The notes beneath the pieces were generated by a model. It had not been told where the DNA came from, searched no databases, and saw nothing but the letters and a program-made list of their open reading frames with translations. From Lacimicrobium alkaliphilum (GTDB taxonomy: Bacteria > Pseudomonadota > Gammaproteobacteria > Enterobacterales > Alteromonadaceae), in NCBI RefSeq assembly GCF_001466725.1, contig NZ_CP013650.1, positions 558,001-622,000 on the forward strand: a stretch of 64,000 nt of DNA, in the 5' to 3' direction. A program made the position numbers and the translations under genes. Shown piece by piece: positions 20,203 through 30,541 of the stretch. Numbering within the stretch: the first letter of the stretch is position 1; each line of letters opens with the position of its first letter.

Positions 20203-22947
20203 ATGGAACAACATGACTGGCAACGGGTGGAAACTCTGTTTCACCAGGCGCTGGAACTTGATAAAAGGGAGATCGAGCCGTTTCTGGAGCAGGCCTGTGC
20301 CGATGCACCCGAATTAAAGCAGGCGGTGTTGTCTTTGCTGCAACACGCTGATCACACTGTTGAACTGGTGCGGCCCATCGAAGGGGCGGCACAGGAGTTT
20401 TTTGCGACCGCTGATACACTCTGTGGTCAGCGTCTTGGTCCCTACAGGATTGTCAGGCTGATCGCCAGTGGCGGCATGGGCGCCGTGTATCTGGCCGAAC
20501 GGGCGGATGATCAGTATCAGAAACAGGTGGCAATCAAGCTGATTCGGGCCAGCGCCATTGCCAGCGAAATGTTACTACAGCGGTTTAAGACAGAGCGCCA
20601 GATTCTGGCCGAGCTGGAACACCCTAATATTGCCCATTTGCTCGATGGTGGTGCCACCGACGAGGGCATTCCCTATCTGGTAATGGAATATGTAGACGGG
20701 GTCGAAATCAATCAGTATTGCTCGGATAAAAAACTGTCCATCCCCCAGCGTTTGAGGCTGTTTGTAAAGGTGTGCGCGGCGATTCAATATGCGCACCAGA
20801 AGCTGATCGTACATCGCGATTTTAAACCCTCCAATTTACTGGTGACTGCTGACGGAGAGCCCAAACTACTGGACTTTGGGATTGCCAAATTACTTGCAGA
20901 ATCCGGCAGTGATGAATGGGCAGTGCAGACCAGTACTGAAGAGCGGGCCATGACACCCCGCTACTCGGCCCCGGAGCAGATACGCGGGGAAACCATAACC
21001 GTTGCCACCGATGTGCATGCGCTGGGACTATTGTTATATGAACTGCTCACCGGCAGACCTGTATATGGCAAAGAGCTAAACAACAGGTATCAACTGCAAC
21101 AGGCGATATTGCAGGATACCGTCATCGCGCCCAGCATTGCCGTGACAATGCCGCGCTCTGACAGCGATCTTCCCATACCTGCGGCGACGCCTCAGGGCCT
21201 GCAGCGACAGCTTAGAGGCGATTTGGACAATATCGTGATGAAGGCGCTGAGCAAAGAGCCCCAGCGGCGCTATCAATCTGCATCGGAGCTGGCCGAAGAT
21301 GTCACCAATTTTCTTGAGCACCGGCCGGTACAGGCAAGGGCTACCTCTTTTGCCTATCGTTGCGGTAAATTCCTGCGTCGCAACCGCTTGAGCAGTGCGC
21401 TGGCGGCCAGTGTGCTGATCCTGGTTACGGTGTTCAGCACCGCAATCTGGGTGCAGTCACGGCAACTGGAGGTGGAGCGGGATCTGGCCCAGCAACAGCG
21501 CGATGTGGCAGAGGTGGAGCAGGGCAAGGCCGAGGCCATGAGCCGTTTTTTACTCGGCATGTTTACGGATTTGCGCCCCAATGAATCACAGGGCCGGGAA
21601 GTCAGCCTGCGTGAAGTGCTGGACAAAGCCAGTGAACAGCTGGATCAGCAAACCGATCATCAACTCAGTGCGCAACCCTTGATCGAAGCCAGAGTGCGGC
21701 GTGAAATTGGCGATATCTATTATCGTATTGGCCGGCTGCAGCCAGCTATCGCTCATCTGGAAAAGAGTCTGTCGATATTACGCCAACACCCCCAAAGGGA
21801 GCCCAGGGATCTGTTCAGAGTATTGTTATCCCTGAGTAACACCTACAGCAGGGCAGACCGCCATGATGAAAGGCTGCCGTTGCTGGAAGAGTCTGTAGAA
21901 ATCTCTAAACAGATCAATGGCCCGGAAAGTGAGCAGACGCTGGGAATGATGACCAATCTGGGCGGATTTTATAATGATATTGGTCGTGCACAGGAGGCCA
22001 TCGACCTGCACACCGAAATTCTAGCCACCAGTAGTAAAGTGCTGGGGGAAGACAGCTTTATTACGCTGCTGGCGATCACCAGCCTGGGTGCTGACTACAT
22101 CTCTTTGTGGCGTTATCAGGATGCAGAAGAATATTTCAGTCTGGGGTTAAGGCGCAGCACAGAGGTGTTTCACGAAAACCATAACCTGGCCCTTTACAAT
22201 CTGGGTAGTCTGGCCACTTTGCTGGAAGAAACCGGCCGCTACAGTGAAGCAGAAGAAGCGGCCAGGGAGTATCTGCGTCGCAATACCCAGGTTCTGGGAG
22301 ACGCGCATCAGGACACTTACGAGTCTAAATACCGGCTGGCACGGGTGCTGCTCAGGCAAAGTCATTTCGAAGAAGCGGAAGCCCTGCTCAGTGAAAGCCT
22401 GCAAGGTTTACCTGCACTGGTGGGAGAACAACATGGCGTGGTGTTGCAGATAAAAAGCACACTGGCTGATTTGCTGATGCAGACCGGGCGTACTGACCAG
22501 GCCGGTCAGATGAGTGAGGCGGCACTAAACGGCGCGCTGGCACTTTGGGGCATTGCCCATCCGAAAACCTTGCCAATGGCACTGGTCATGGCGCGGATCC
22601 ATCAGCAGCAACAGGCCTCAGATCAGGCTTTTGCATTGTATGAAAAGGCGCTGGCCGGATGGCAGAGTCTGGATGCTTCGCACCCCGGGCAGTATGCAAC
22701 ATTAGTCGCCATGGCCAGGGCATACCTGGATAAGGGGCGGGCAGCAGACGGCGTCAGTTATCTGCGCCGGGCGGTCACTCTGGCTGACAGTAATCCTGAT
22801 ATCTACCATGATGATCTGCCCTGGGTACTGAAAACGCTGGTGGAGCTGTTATACAGGGAAGGTGATTCACAGCAGGCTCAAAACTATGAACAGTGGCTGG
22901 CAAAACTTAATCAGCAACAAAGCGCAGGTTATTCGGGGTCGCATTGA
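20203..22947 (+). CDS. Membrane-anchored Ser/Thr protein kinase with TPR repeats
   Basis: 914 residues. Kinase domain about 78-350: glycine loop IASGGMGAVYLAE, VAIK lysine, catalytic loop VHRDFKPSNLLV, DFG in LLDFGIAKLL, and APE in YSAPEQIRG. A single membrane segment (about 395-412) follows, so the C-terminal part is outside the cytoplasm or periplasmic. That part carries a short coiled coil and then many tetratricopeptide repeats (about 480-900). The architecture is the Pkn/Hanks-type kinase-TPR protein common in Alteromonadales and Xanthomonadales. In such genomes an ECF-type sigma factor often precedes it; none is adjacent here. Substrate unknown. Confidence 0.88.
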   Translation: MEQHDWQRVETLFHQALELDKREIEPFLEQACADAPELKQAVLSLLQHADHTVELVRPIEGAAQEFFATADTLCGQRLGPYRIVRLIASGGMGAVYLAERADDQYQKQVAIKLIRASAIASEMLLQRFKTERQILAELEHPNIAHLLDGGATDEGIPYLVMEYVDGVEINQYCSDKKLSIPQRLRLFVKVCAAIQYAHQKLIVHRDFKPSNLLVTADGEPKLLDFGIAKLLAESGSDEWAVQTSTEERAMTPRYSAPEQIRGETITVATDVHALGLLLYELLTGRPVYGKELNNRYQLQQAILQDTVIAPSIAVTMPRSDSDLPIPAATPQGLQRQLRGDLDNIVMKALSKEPQRRYQSASELAEDVTNFLEHRPVQARATSFAYRCGKFLRRNRLSSALAASVLILVTVFSTAIWVQSRQLEVERDLAQQQRDVAEVEQGKAEAMSRFLLGMFTDLRPNESQGREVSLREVLDKASEQLDQQTDHQLSAQPLIEARVRREIGDIYYRIGRLQPAIAHLEKSLSILRQHPQREPRDLFRVLLSLSNTYSRADRHDERLPLLEESVEISKQINGPESEQTLGMMTNLGGFYNDIGRAQEAIDLHTEILATSSKVLGEDSFITLLAITSLGADYISLWRYQDAEEYFSLGLRRSTEVFHENHNLALYNLGSLATLLEETGRYSEAEEAAREYLRRNTQVLGDAHQDTYESKYRLARVLLRQSHFEEAEALLSESLQGLPALVGEQHGVVLQIKSTLADLLMQTGRTDQAGQMSEAALNGALALWGIAHPKTLPMALVMARIHQQQQASDQAFALYEKALAGWQSLDASHPGQYATLVAMARAYLDKGRAADGVSYLRRAVTLADSNPDIYHDDLPWVLKTLVELLYREGDSQQAQNYEQWLAKLNQQQSAGYSGSH

Positions 22948-23002
22948 AACCCTTGATGGACGTCACGGAATTGAATCCGCATAACTCAAAAGGAATGATC
23001 TG

Positions 23003-24256
23003 ATGATCAATACAATAAACACTGGGGTTTTACCTGCGTCCTCAGCAGAGCGGATAGTGCTGCTGGATGCCGTTCGTGGCTTTGCGCTGCTGGGTATACT
23101 GCTGATGAATATCGAATATTTTCAGCGACCGTTGCAGGCTATCATGCTGGGGTTTGACACTCAGCAACAGGGCATGGACTATGCGGTGGCCTGGTTTTCC
23201 TTCACTTTTGTGCAGGGCAAATTCTATACCCTGTTCTCTTTTCTGTTTGGTCTTGGTTTTGTGGTGTTTATGGATCGGGCCATGCAAAAAGGCCGCGGGG
23301 CGCGGATGCTCTTTTTGCGCAGGCTGGTCATCCTGTTGATGGTGGGTGTGGCGCACCTGCTGCTAATCTGGGGCGGTGATATTCTGCATTTATACGGTCT
23401 TCTGGGCCTGTTACTGCTGTTTTTTGTCAACAGCCCGGTGAAAAGGTTGTGGAAGTGGGGGCTGGCATTCAATTTTGTGATCCCTGTGCTGATACTGTGG
23501 TTAGGGGTTCTGGCGTTACAGGGAGCCATGAGTGTTCCTGAGACAGCGGCACAGATGCAGGCAGATTTTGAGCAGGACAGAGTAACGCTGCTGGGCGATA
23601 TTGTCAGGGCTGACAGCATTTACGCCTCGGGCAGTTACTGGCAGGCGGTGCAATGGCGGATGGATGAGTGGTATAGCATGTACCTCGATGGCGGGTTATT
23701 GTTCTTCGGGTTGGTTATATTCGGCGCCTTTCTGATCGGTGCCGCTTTTGGTCGTGCCGGGGTGTTTGCCGATTTATCAGCTCACCGGGCCTTATTTAAA
23801 CGTCTGATGCTGTGGGGATACGGGCTGGGGGTTCCTGCTACACTGATTTGGGGCGTTAAGGGGCAGAGCCTGGATCCCCTTTATCCTACCGTTGAATATG
23901 CGGCGATGATCACCGTCAGCCAGATTGCCAATCTGGCCTTATGTCTGGCTTATATTGGTAGCCTGTCATTACTGTTTCTGCGCGGTGCTAAATGGGTAGC
24001 CTATCTTGCCCCGGCAGGGCGAATGGCGCTGACTAACTATTTGCTCCAGTCGGTGGTGTTTACCTTGCTGTTTTACGGTTATGGTCTGGGGCTCTATGGC
24101 GAGTATGGCCGTGCCGAAACCACCCTGATGGCGTTGGCGTTTTACGCCCTGCAGCTATGGCTGAGTCACTTATGGTTACAGCGATTCCGGATGGGACCGA
24201 TGGAGTGGTGCTGGCGTGTGCTGACCTACGGCAAGATTCAACCGGCCAGAGGCTGA
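23003..24256 (+). CDS. DUF418 family membrane protein (YeiB-like)
   Basis: 417 residues with about ten hydrophobic segments. It begins with ERIVLLDAVRGFALLGILLMNI, the family signature seen in YeiB-type proteins, and the C-terminal DUF418 region includes LAPAGRMALTNYLLQSV and FRMGPMEWCWRVLTY. Possibly a transporter or an acyltransferase-like enzyme; the substrate is unknown. It follows the kinase gene by 55 bases and may share its transcript. Confidence 0.85.
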   Translation: MINTINTGVLPASSAERIVLLDAVRGFALLGILLMNIEYFQRPLQAIMLGFDTQQQGMDYAVAWFSFTFVQGKFYTLFSFLFGLGFVVFMDRAMQKGRGARMLFLRRLVILLMVGVAHLLLIWGGDILHLYGLLGLLLLFFVNSPVKRLWKWGLAFNFVIPVLILWLGVLALQGAMSVPETAAQMQADFEQDRVTLLGDIVRADSIYASGSYWQAVQWRMDEWYSMYLDGGLLFFGLVIFGAFLIGAAFGRAGVFADLSAHRALFKRLMLWGYGLGVPATLIWGVKGQSLDPLYPTVEYAAMITVSQIANLALCLAYIGSLSLLFLRGAKWVAYLAPAGRMALTNYLLQSVVFTLLFYGYGLGLYGEYGRAETTLMALAFYALQLWLSHLWLQRFRMGPMEWCWRVLTYGKIQPARG

Positions 24257-24352
24257 CACAGTGGGTTATAAAATCCTGCTGATTTAAGGCACTTCCGGAC
24301 AGGGAAATGATAAACTTTGCCTCCGATATTTACCCGGATTATTGCTGTATTA

Positions 24353-26821
24353 ATGAGTAGACCCTCTGCGTTACCTGTTAGCGAGACCTATCCCAGGCTG
24401 GCCAGCGCTCTGGAGCAGGAAAACGTTATTCTGTCTGCCCCGCCGGGGGCGGGTAAATCAACCTGGTTGCCCCTGCAGTTATTAAAATTGCCCTGGTTAT
24501 CCGGCAAAAAGATTCTGATGCTGCAGCCACGCAGAGTGGCGGTCAGGGCCATTGCCGGCTATCTGGCACAGCAGTTGGGTGAGTCTGTAGGCCAGACAGT
24601 GGGTTATCGTATTCGTGGTGAGGCCAGAGTGAGTCAGGCCACCCGGCTTGAGATCCTTACGGAGGGGCTGCTGACCCGTATGTTGCAACAGGATCCTGAG
24701 CTAAGCGGCACAGGGCTGGTGATCTTCGATGAATTCCATGAGCGCAGCCTGCATGCGGATTTTTCACTGGCGCTGTGTCTGGAAGTGCAGGCAGCATTGC
24801 GTGAAGATTTAAGGCTTCTGGTGATGTCGGCCACGCTGGAGCAATCAGCGTTGCAGACACTGCTTCCCCGGGCGCAGAATGTTCAGAGTATGGGGCGAAG
24901 CTACCCATTGCAAATCCACTATCAGCCAGCGCCATCCCGCGCGGATTGGCTGCAGCATATGGCGGGCGTGATATTACAGGCGCTGGATGAAAACGACGGC
25001 AGCGCACTGGCCTTTTTGCCCGGCGCCGGCGAGATTCGCCGCCTGGCAGACATGCTGTCCGGCAGGTTGCCTTCGGACTGTCACCTCTACTGCCTGTTTG
25101 GCGAGCTGGGTAAAGAGGCGCAGATGGCGGCGGTGGCCCCGCTGCAACAAGGTCAGCGTAAGCTGGTACTGGCCACTAATATTGCTGAAACCAGCCTGAC
25201 CATAGACGGGATAAATATGGTCATCGACAGTGGGCTGGAGAAAGTGGCCCGCTTCGATCTGAATCAGGGTATCAGTCACCTGCGCTCTGTGCGTATCTCC
25301 CAGGCGTCTGCCACACAACGAGCAGGGCGTGCCGGCCGTTTAGGGCCCGGTGTCTGTTATCGTCTGTGGCCGCAGGCTGAGCAGTCAAGGCTGGCGGAAC
25401 AAAGCACACCACAGATATTGCTTAGCGATATGGCGCCGATGATCTTAGAGGCCGCCGCCTGGGGCACAGAAATTCCGGCGTTGGCACTGCTGGATCAACC
25501 CACAGATGCGCAAATTGAACAGGGCCGGGCCCTGCTTCAGTCCTTGCAGGCGTTGGACAATCAGGGGCATATCACCGCCCATGGCCGCCAGCTTTGTAAT
25601 CTGGGCTGTCATCCCAGGCTGGCCCATATGCTGATCCGGGCGCAGGAAATGGGCAGTGATAAACTCAGGCTGGCCTGTATGCTTGCTGCATTAACAGAGA
25701 GTAAAGACCCACTTCGCTCATCTTCTACGGCAGCCATTGAAGAGCGATTGGGTTATCTGAGCCGTAATCCTGATGACGCGGTTCTGAGGCTGGCATTGGT
25801 GTGGTTTAAACGGCTAAATGGCACTGGTAAGCTCGATCCGGCGCGGGCAGATCTCAGCCATACGGGCGCGTTGCTGGCGCTGGCCTTTCCTGACAGGGTG
25901 GCTAAATCCCGGGGCCAGGGCCGTTATCTGATGGCCAGAGGCAGCGGCGCCAGTCTCAGTGAAAACGATAGCCTCGCTAAAGAACCCTATCTGGTGATAG
26001 CCAATCTGCTCAATACCGGTGCAGGAGGAGATGCACGAATCACGTTGGCTGCGGCGATTAAAGAAGCGCAGCTGATATCACAGTTCAGCGAACAAATGGT
26101 CACAGAAACTGTCTGTCAGTGGCAGCCTGCACAAAAAGCGATGCAGGCAAGGGCGCAGCGGCGCCTGGGGAAGCTGATATTTTCCAGTGAGCCAGTACCG
26201 GTCGAGTCAGGAGAGGCTTTACAGCAACGCTGGCTGGAGCTGATTCGCCAGCAGCGGCTGAACTGGCTGCCGATGAGCGATAATGCCTGGCAGTTTATTC
26301 ATCGGGCCCGGCTGGCGGCCACATGCTTAAGTGACCTTGGATGCTGGAGTGAGTCTGCCTTGTTGGAGGATATTCAAAACTGGCTGCTGCCTTATCTGGA
26401 TAATTGTACGAGTTTCAGGGCACTGCAACAGCTGGATTTTGTGGCTTTGCTGAAAAACCGGCTCGACTGGGCACAGCAACAGACTCTGAATGAGCTGTTT
26501 CCTGGTCAGATTCAGGTGCCCAGTGGCAGTCGCTGCAAACTGGATTATCGCGATGATGGTTCGGTGGTGCTGGCGGTGAGAATGCAGGAACTCTATGGCT
26601 GGACAGAGACCCCCACGCTGGGTCGCGGGCAGATAGAAATACAACTGGAGTTGCTGTCACCGGCGCAGCGGCCTTTGCAAAAAACCGCCGACCTGAAAGG
26701 CTTCTGGGCCGGCAGCTATAAAGCCATCCAAAAAGAGATGAAAGGCCGCTACCCTAAGCATTTCTGGCCCGATGATCCGGCCAATGCTCAGGCCACCACT
26801 AAAACCAAGAAGAAGATGTAA
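24353..26821 (+). CDS. hrpB: ATP-dependent RNA helicase HrpB
   Basis: DExH-box helicase of unknown physiological role. 822 residues from ATG 24353; the TTG 12 codons upstream is possible but has no support. Walker A APPGAGKSTWLPL, motif II FDEFHERSLHAD, SAT in VMSATLE, and motif VI QRAGRAGRLGPGVCYRLW are all in place; the C-terminal HrpB-specific domain (ending FWPDDPANAQ) is full length. The stop overlaps the mrcB start by one base; the hrpB-mrcB order is common in gammaproteobacteria. Confidence 0.93.
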   Translation: MSRPSALPVSETYPRLASALEQENVILSAPPGAGKSTWLPLQLLKLPWLSGKKILMLQPRRVAVRAIAGYLAQQLGESVGQTVGYRIRGEARVSQATRLEILTEGLLTRMLQQDPELSGTGLVIFDEFHERSLHADFSLALCLEVQAALREDLRLLVMSATLEQSALQTLLPRAQNVQSMGRSYPLQIHYQPAPSRADWLQHMAGVILQALDENDGSALAFLPGAGEIRRLADMLSGRLPSDCHLYCLFGELGKEAQMAAVAPLQQGQRKLVLATNIAETSLTIDGINMVIDSGLEKVARFDLNQGISHLRSVRISQASATQRAGRAGRLGPGVCYRLWPQAEQSRLAEQSTPQILLSDMAPMILEAAAWGTEIPALALLDQPTDAQIEQGRALLQSLQALDNQGHITAHGRQLCNLGCHPRLAHMLIRAQEMGSDKLRLACMLAALTESKDPLRSSSTAAIEERLGYLSRNPDDAVLRLALVWFKRLNGTGKLDPARADLSHTGALLALAFPDRVAKSRGQGRYLMARGSGASLSENDSLAKEPYLVIANLLNTGAGGDARITLAAAIKEAQLISQFSEQMVTETVCQWQPAQKAMQARAQRRLGKLIFSSEPVPVESGEALQQRWLELIRQQRLNWLPMSDNAWQFIHRARLAATCLSDLGCWSESALLEDIQNWLLPYLDNCTSFRALQQLDFVALLKNRLDWAQQQTLNELFPGQIQVPSGSRCKLDYRDDGSVVLAVRMQELYGWTETPTLGRGQIEIQLELLSPAQRPLQKTADLKGFWAGSYKAIQKEMKGRYPKHFWPDDPANAQATTKTKKKM

Positions 26822-29223
26822 TGGTACAGAAAAAAACTTCAAACACTTCCCGCAAGGCGCCAAGCCGTCGCGCTAATGTCACCAAGAGCAACGCAGGTAA
26901 AAGTCGTGCCACCAACAGCAAAGCGAGGCCTTCCCTGCGCGCCAGAATCTGGATCTGGAGCTGGCGAAACAGCTGGAAGTTCCTGCTGGTGGGCTTGCTG
27001 TGTCTGAGTGCTTATGGTCTGTATCTGGATGCCAGAATTAAAGCCCGTTTTGAAGGTAATACCTGGCAGGTGCCTGCGCAGATCTATGCCCGCCCCTATA
27101 CCCTGAGCCGGGGGCAGCAACTGAGCATTTCAGAAGTGGTGGAAGAGCTCAAATGGTTGTCATACCGGCCGGTGGCTCAGGTGAAAAGCAGTGGTCAGTA
27201 CGCCGTAGATGGCAATAAGCTGCACTTTTATCGCCGGGAGGCCTTGTTCGCAGAGGGAGAGGAATCCGCCGCCATGACCCGGCTGACTTTTGCCAATGGC
27301 GAGCTCAGTGATATCCGATTTAATGGCCGGGCGGTGGAGCAGGTCAGTCTGGAGCCCTATCTGGTTACCCGTTTTACCAATAGCAGCGGCGAAGACCGTA
27401 TGCTGGTGCAACTGGAAGATGTGCCCCAGGAATTGATCTCCATGTTACTGCTGGTGGAAGACCGCGACTTCTATCAGCATCAGGGTATTGCCCCGCTGGC
27501 AATACTCAGAGCCCTGATGGCCAATATCAGCGCCGGCCGGGCGGTGCAGGGTGGCAGTACCCTGACCCAGCAGCTGATCAAAAACCTGTTTCTGACCAAT
27601 GAAAAAACGCTGCTCAGAAAAGCCAACGAAGCCCTGATGTCACTTGTGATAGAGCTGCGTTACAGCAAGGATGAGATCCTGGAGGCCTATCTTAACGAAG
27701 TCTTTCTCGGTCAGAATGGCCTCAACGGGGTGCACGGTTTTGGGCTGGCCAGCTACTTTTACTTTGATCGCCCGCTGAATGAGCTCAGTGTGCCTGAGAT
27801 GGCCCTGTTGGTGGGAATGATCAAGGGGCCCTCCTATTATAATCCCAGACGCAATCAGGAGCGTGCACTGGAACGGCGGAACCTGGTATTGCGACTGATG
27901 TTTGAAGAGCAGGATGTCGCCCCGCAACACTATCAGGCCTGGTTGAAAACGCCGATAACGCTGCGTCAGCAGGGCAAGTATAACCGCAGCACTCATCCGG
28001 CATTTATGGATAAGGTGCGCGAAGAGCTGCAGCGCATTTTGCCCGATGCGTCGTTGCAGGAGGCGGGCATAAAGATTTTTACCACCCTGGATCCATTGGC
28101 GCAGCGCAAGGCTGAGGCTGTACTGAGTAAGGGCATCGCCCGTATCAGTGAGCAGCGCCAACTGCCTGACCTCCAGGGTGCCATGGTGGTGACAGATATT
28201 GCCAGTGGCGGCATTCGCGCCATGGTGGGGGACAAGAATACGCATTATCAGGGCTTTAACCGTGCTGTGGATGCCAGGCGGCCCATAGGCTCGCTGATCA
28301 AACCGGCGGTATATCTGACCGCCCTGGAGCAGCCCTTTTACTATCATTTGGGTACACCCATTGCCGATATGCCGATAGAGCTGAAAAGCAGTGAGGGCAA
28401 ATTGTGGGCACCGCAGAATGCCGACCAGACCTTCCGGGGGCAGGTCTCCCTGTTGCAGGGGCTGAGTGAATCCTTAAATGTTCCGACTGTGACCTTAGGT
28501 ATGGAACTGGGCCTGGATGCCGTTGCCGATACCATCAAACGGCTGGGTGTGCACCAGGATGTGCCCTTATATCCGGCGATGACACTGGGCGCCCTGTCAT
28601 TGTCACCACTGCAGGTCAACCAGCTATACCAGACCATTGCCAATGAGGGCGGTTACATTCCCCTGCACAGTATCAGCGCAGTAGTGGATAATGACGGAAA
28701 ATTGCTATGGCAGCACCGACAGAGTGCCAGACAACGGGCCGATCGCAAGGCAGTCTATCTGCTCAATTACGCTCTGAACAGAGTGACCCGCGAGGGCACG
28801 GCAAAGGCCCTGAAACAACGTTTTCCACAATTGCATCTGGCGGGCAAAACCGGTACCACCAACGATTACCGTGATTCCTGGTACAGCGGCTTCGACCGCC
28901 ACCACCTGTCTACCATCTGGTTAGGTACCGATGATAATCAGAATACCGGGCTTGCCGGTGCCAGCGGTGCGCTGCCATTGTATATGGATTATTTGCAGCA
29001 AAGTCATCCTAAGTCCCTGTCCCGCCCCTTCCCGCAGGGGCTTGGCATAGCGCATTTTGATCTTGATAGCGGCACGCCCGTGCAACCGGGCTGCGCTGGC
29101 AGTATCAGTGTGCCGGCGGTAACAGACGCTCTGCCAGCGCCTGCTGATTGTCTCAGTGCCGAGCGGGAAAAGCCCGGGAAGAAAGAAAAAAGCTGGTGGC
29201 AGAAGCTGTTTGGAGGGGAGTAA
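26821..29223 (+). CDS. mrcB: Penicillin-binding protein 1B
   Basis: Bifunctional peptidoglycan glycosyltransferase and transpeptidase. 800 residues: basic cytoplasmic tail, one membrane segment (about 55-75), UB2H-like region, GT51 domain with LLLVEDRDFYQHQG (catalytic Glu) and RAVQGGSTLTQQLIKNLF, and the transpeptidase with SLIK (active serine), SESLN and KTGTT motifs. It is translationally coupled to hrpB through a TAATG overlap. Confidence 0.95.
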   Translation: MVQKKTSNTSRKAPSRRANVTKSNAGKSRATNSKARPSLRARIWIWSWRNSWKFLLVGLLCLSAYGLYLDARIKARFEGNTWQVPAQIYARPYTLSRGQQLSISEVVEELKWLSYRPVAQVKSSGQYAVDGNKLHFYRREALFAEGEESAAMTRLTFANGELSDIRFNGRAVEQVSLEPYLVTRFTNSSGEDRMLVQLEDVPQELISMLLLVEDRDFYQHQGIAPLAILRALMANISAGRAVQGGSTLTQQLIKNLFLTNEKTLLRKANEALMSLVIELRYSKDEILEAYLNEVFLGQNGLNGVHGFGLASYFYFDRPLNELSVPEMALLVGMIKGPSYYNPRRNQERALERRNLVLRLMFEEQDVAPQHYQAWLKTPITLRQQGKYNRSTHPAFMDKVREELQRILPDASLQEAGIKIFTTLDPLAQRKAEAVLSKGIARISEQRQLPDLQGAMVVTDIASGGIRAMVGDKNTHYQGFNRAVDARRPIGSLIKPAVYLTALEQPFYYHLGTPIADMPIELKSSEGKLWAPQNADQTFRGQVSLLQGLSESLNVPTVTLGMELGLDAVADTIKRLGVHQDVPLYPAMTLGALSLSPLQVNQLYQTIANEGGYIPLHSISAVVDNDGKLLWQHRQSARQRADRKAVYLLNYALNRVTREGTAKALKQRFPQLHLAGKTGTTNDYRDSWYSGFDRHHLSTIWLGTDDNQNTGLAGASGALPLYMDYLQQSHPKSLSRPFPQGLGIAHFDLDSGTPVQPGCAGSISVPAVTDALPAPADCLSAEREKPGKKEKSWWQKLFGGE

Positions 29224-29389
29224 AACCAACAGTAACCGAAAGGGGGCGCTTAAAGGTTTCATATATAAACACTTTTTGTAAAGTTCACCGATCCGTGTTT
29301 GTTTGTCGGGCCTCTGTATTGCCTTTGCGGTTGTCGCGGAACATGATGCTCAGGTATTGGCATCGTGGCTGAACAAAAAGGACAACAAG

Positions 29390-30538
29390 ATGAGCAAAAT
29401 GCAAATAACTCTGGCTGGCACTAAAGTGTTTTATCTGCTGCTTTTGGCATCTTTTTATTCGCAGGCGGCTGTCTGGCCTGACTGGCTTTCTGAGCCTGAT
29501 GTGATTGTCAGCCATCAGCCCCTCGACACTCATGTGCCGCAGGTGAAATCGTTGAATAATGCGCTGCAGCGCGTGAAAGCCTTGCCCACAGGCGCGGTTA
29601 TTTATATCGCGGCGGGTGATTATTATGAGCGCCTGCAAGTGACCACCGATAATCTGAAAATAGTCGGGGCGGGTCAGCAACAAACCCGGATCTATTATGA
29701 TCGTTATGCCGGTCAGCCAGTGCCGGGTGAGAGCCAGCAAACCTGGGGAACCTTTCGTACCGCAACAGTTAACATTGAAGCTAAGGATGTGATCATTGCC
29801 AATCTCACTATCGAGAACAGCTTTGATTATCCGGCCAATGAGGCGTTACCGGAAGACCATCCGGATAAGGTGCGCGGTGAACAGGCAGTTGCCCTGTATA
29901 TTGGGGACAATGCTGATCGCACACAGTTAGAACAGGTGTCTCTCAAAGGGTACCAGGACACCCTGTACGTAAAGGGCAAGCGTAGTTATATCGTTAACAG
30001 CCGCATCAGTGGCCATATTGATTTTATCTTCGGCCATGGCAGTGCACTGATAACCCACTCCGATATTATTTCCAGAGCGCGCCACAAGCCGGGCAACTTT
30101 AGCGGCTATATTACTGCTCCCAGTACTCTGATTGATCAACCTTACGGACTAACCTTTCGTGATTGCCGCCTGCTGGCTGAAGAGGGGGTTGGTCAGGGCT
30201 CGGTGGCATTAGGGCGCCCCTGGCACCCCACCACAACCTTTGCAGACGGACGTTACGCCAACCCCGATGCCATCGGCAAAACGGTCTTTATCCAGACTTA
30301 TATGGGCGAGCACATTGCCGCTGAGGGCTGGACTTCCATGGGCGGCACAGCAAAAGACGGTTCCCGTAAGTTATTTACACCGGCAGATGCGCGTTTTTTT
30401 GAATCACAAAGCCATGGCCCCGGCGCCGCCGTCAATGGCTCTCGGGCGCAACTGACATCTGCGCAGGCAAGTGAATATGCGCCAGATAAGGTGTTGGGAA
30501 ACTGGCGGCCCCGGTTGCTGATGGCCACCAGTGATTAA
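29390..30538 (+). CDS. Pectin methylesterase (CE8), exported
   Basis: Removes methyl groups from homogalacturonan so that GH28 enzymes can act. 382 residues, with a signal peptide (cut near SQAA, about 27). The right-handed beta helix has the CE8 catalytic set: QAVALYIGDNADR, aspartate in GYQDTLYV (about 190), aspartate in GHIDFIFGHG (about 211) and arginine in LGRPWHPT (about 276). ATG 29390 follows AAAAGGA; an in-frame start 29 codons earlier has no ribosome site and would bury the signal peptide. It converges with the DUF4861 gene and opens the pectin locus. Confidence 0.92.
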   Translation: MSKMQITLAGTKVFYLLLLASFYSQAAVWPDWLSEPDVIVSHQPLDTHVPQVKSLNNALQRVKALPTGAVIYIAAGDYYERLQVTTDNLKIVGAGQQQTRIYYDRYAGQPVPGESQQTWGTFRTATVNIEAKDVIIANLTIENSFDYPANEALPEDHPDKVRGEQAVALYIGDNADRTQLEQVSLKGYQDTLYVKGKRSYIVNSRISGHIDFIFGHGSALITHSDIISRARHKPGNFSGYITAPSTLIDQPYGLTFRDCRLLAEEGVGQGSVALGRPWHPTTTFADGRYANPDAIGKTVFIQTYMGEHIAAEGWTSMGGTAKDGSRKLFTPADARFFESQSHGPGAAVNGSRAQLTSAQASEYAPDKVLGNWRPRLLMATSD

Positions 30539-30541
30539 ACC

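Noticed and set aside
19976..20419. Long N-terminal extension of thpR
   Set aside because: It would run antisense into the kinase gene; the family N-terminus MRLFFGLEL starts at 19975.
27640..28347. 235-codon open frame opposite mrcB
   Set aside because: Antisense shadow of the penicillin-binding protein gene with no recognisable domain.
29254..29280. Terminator after mrcB
   Set aside because: The stem (GTTT/AAAC with a bulge) is too weak to call, though a T run follows.
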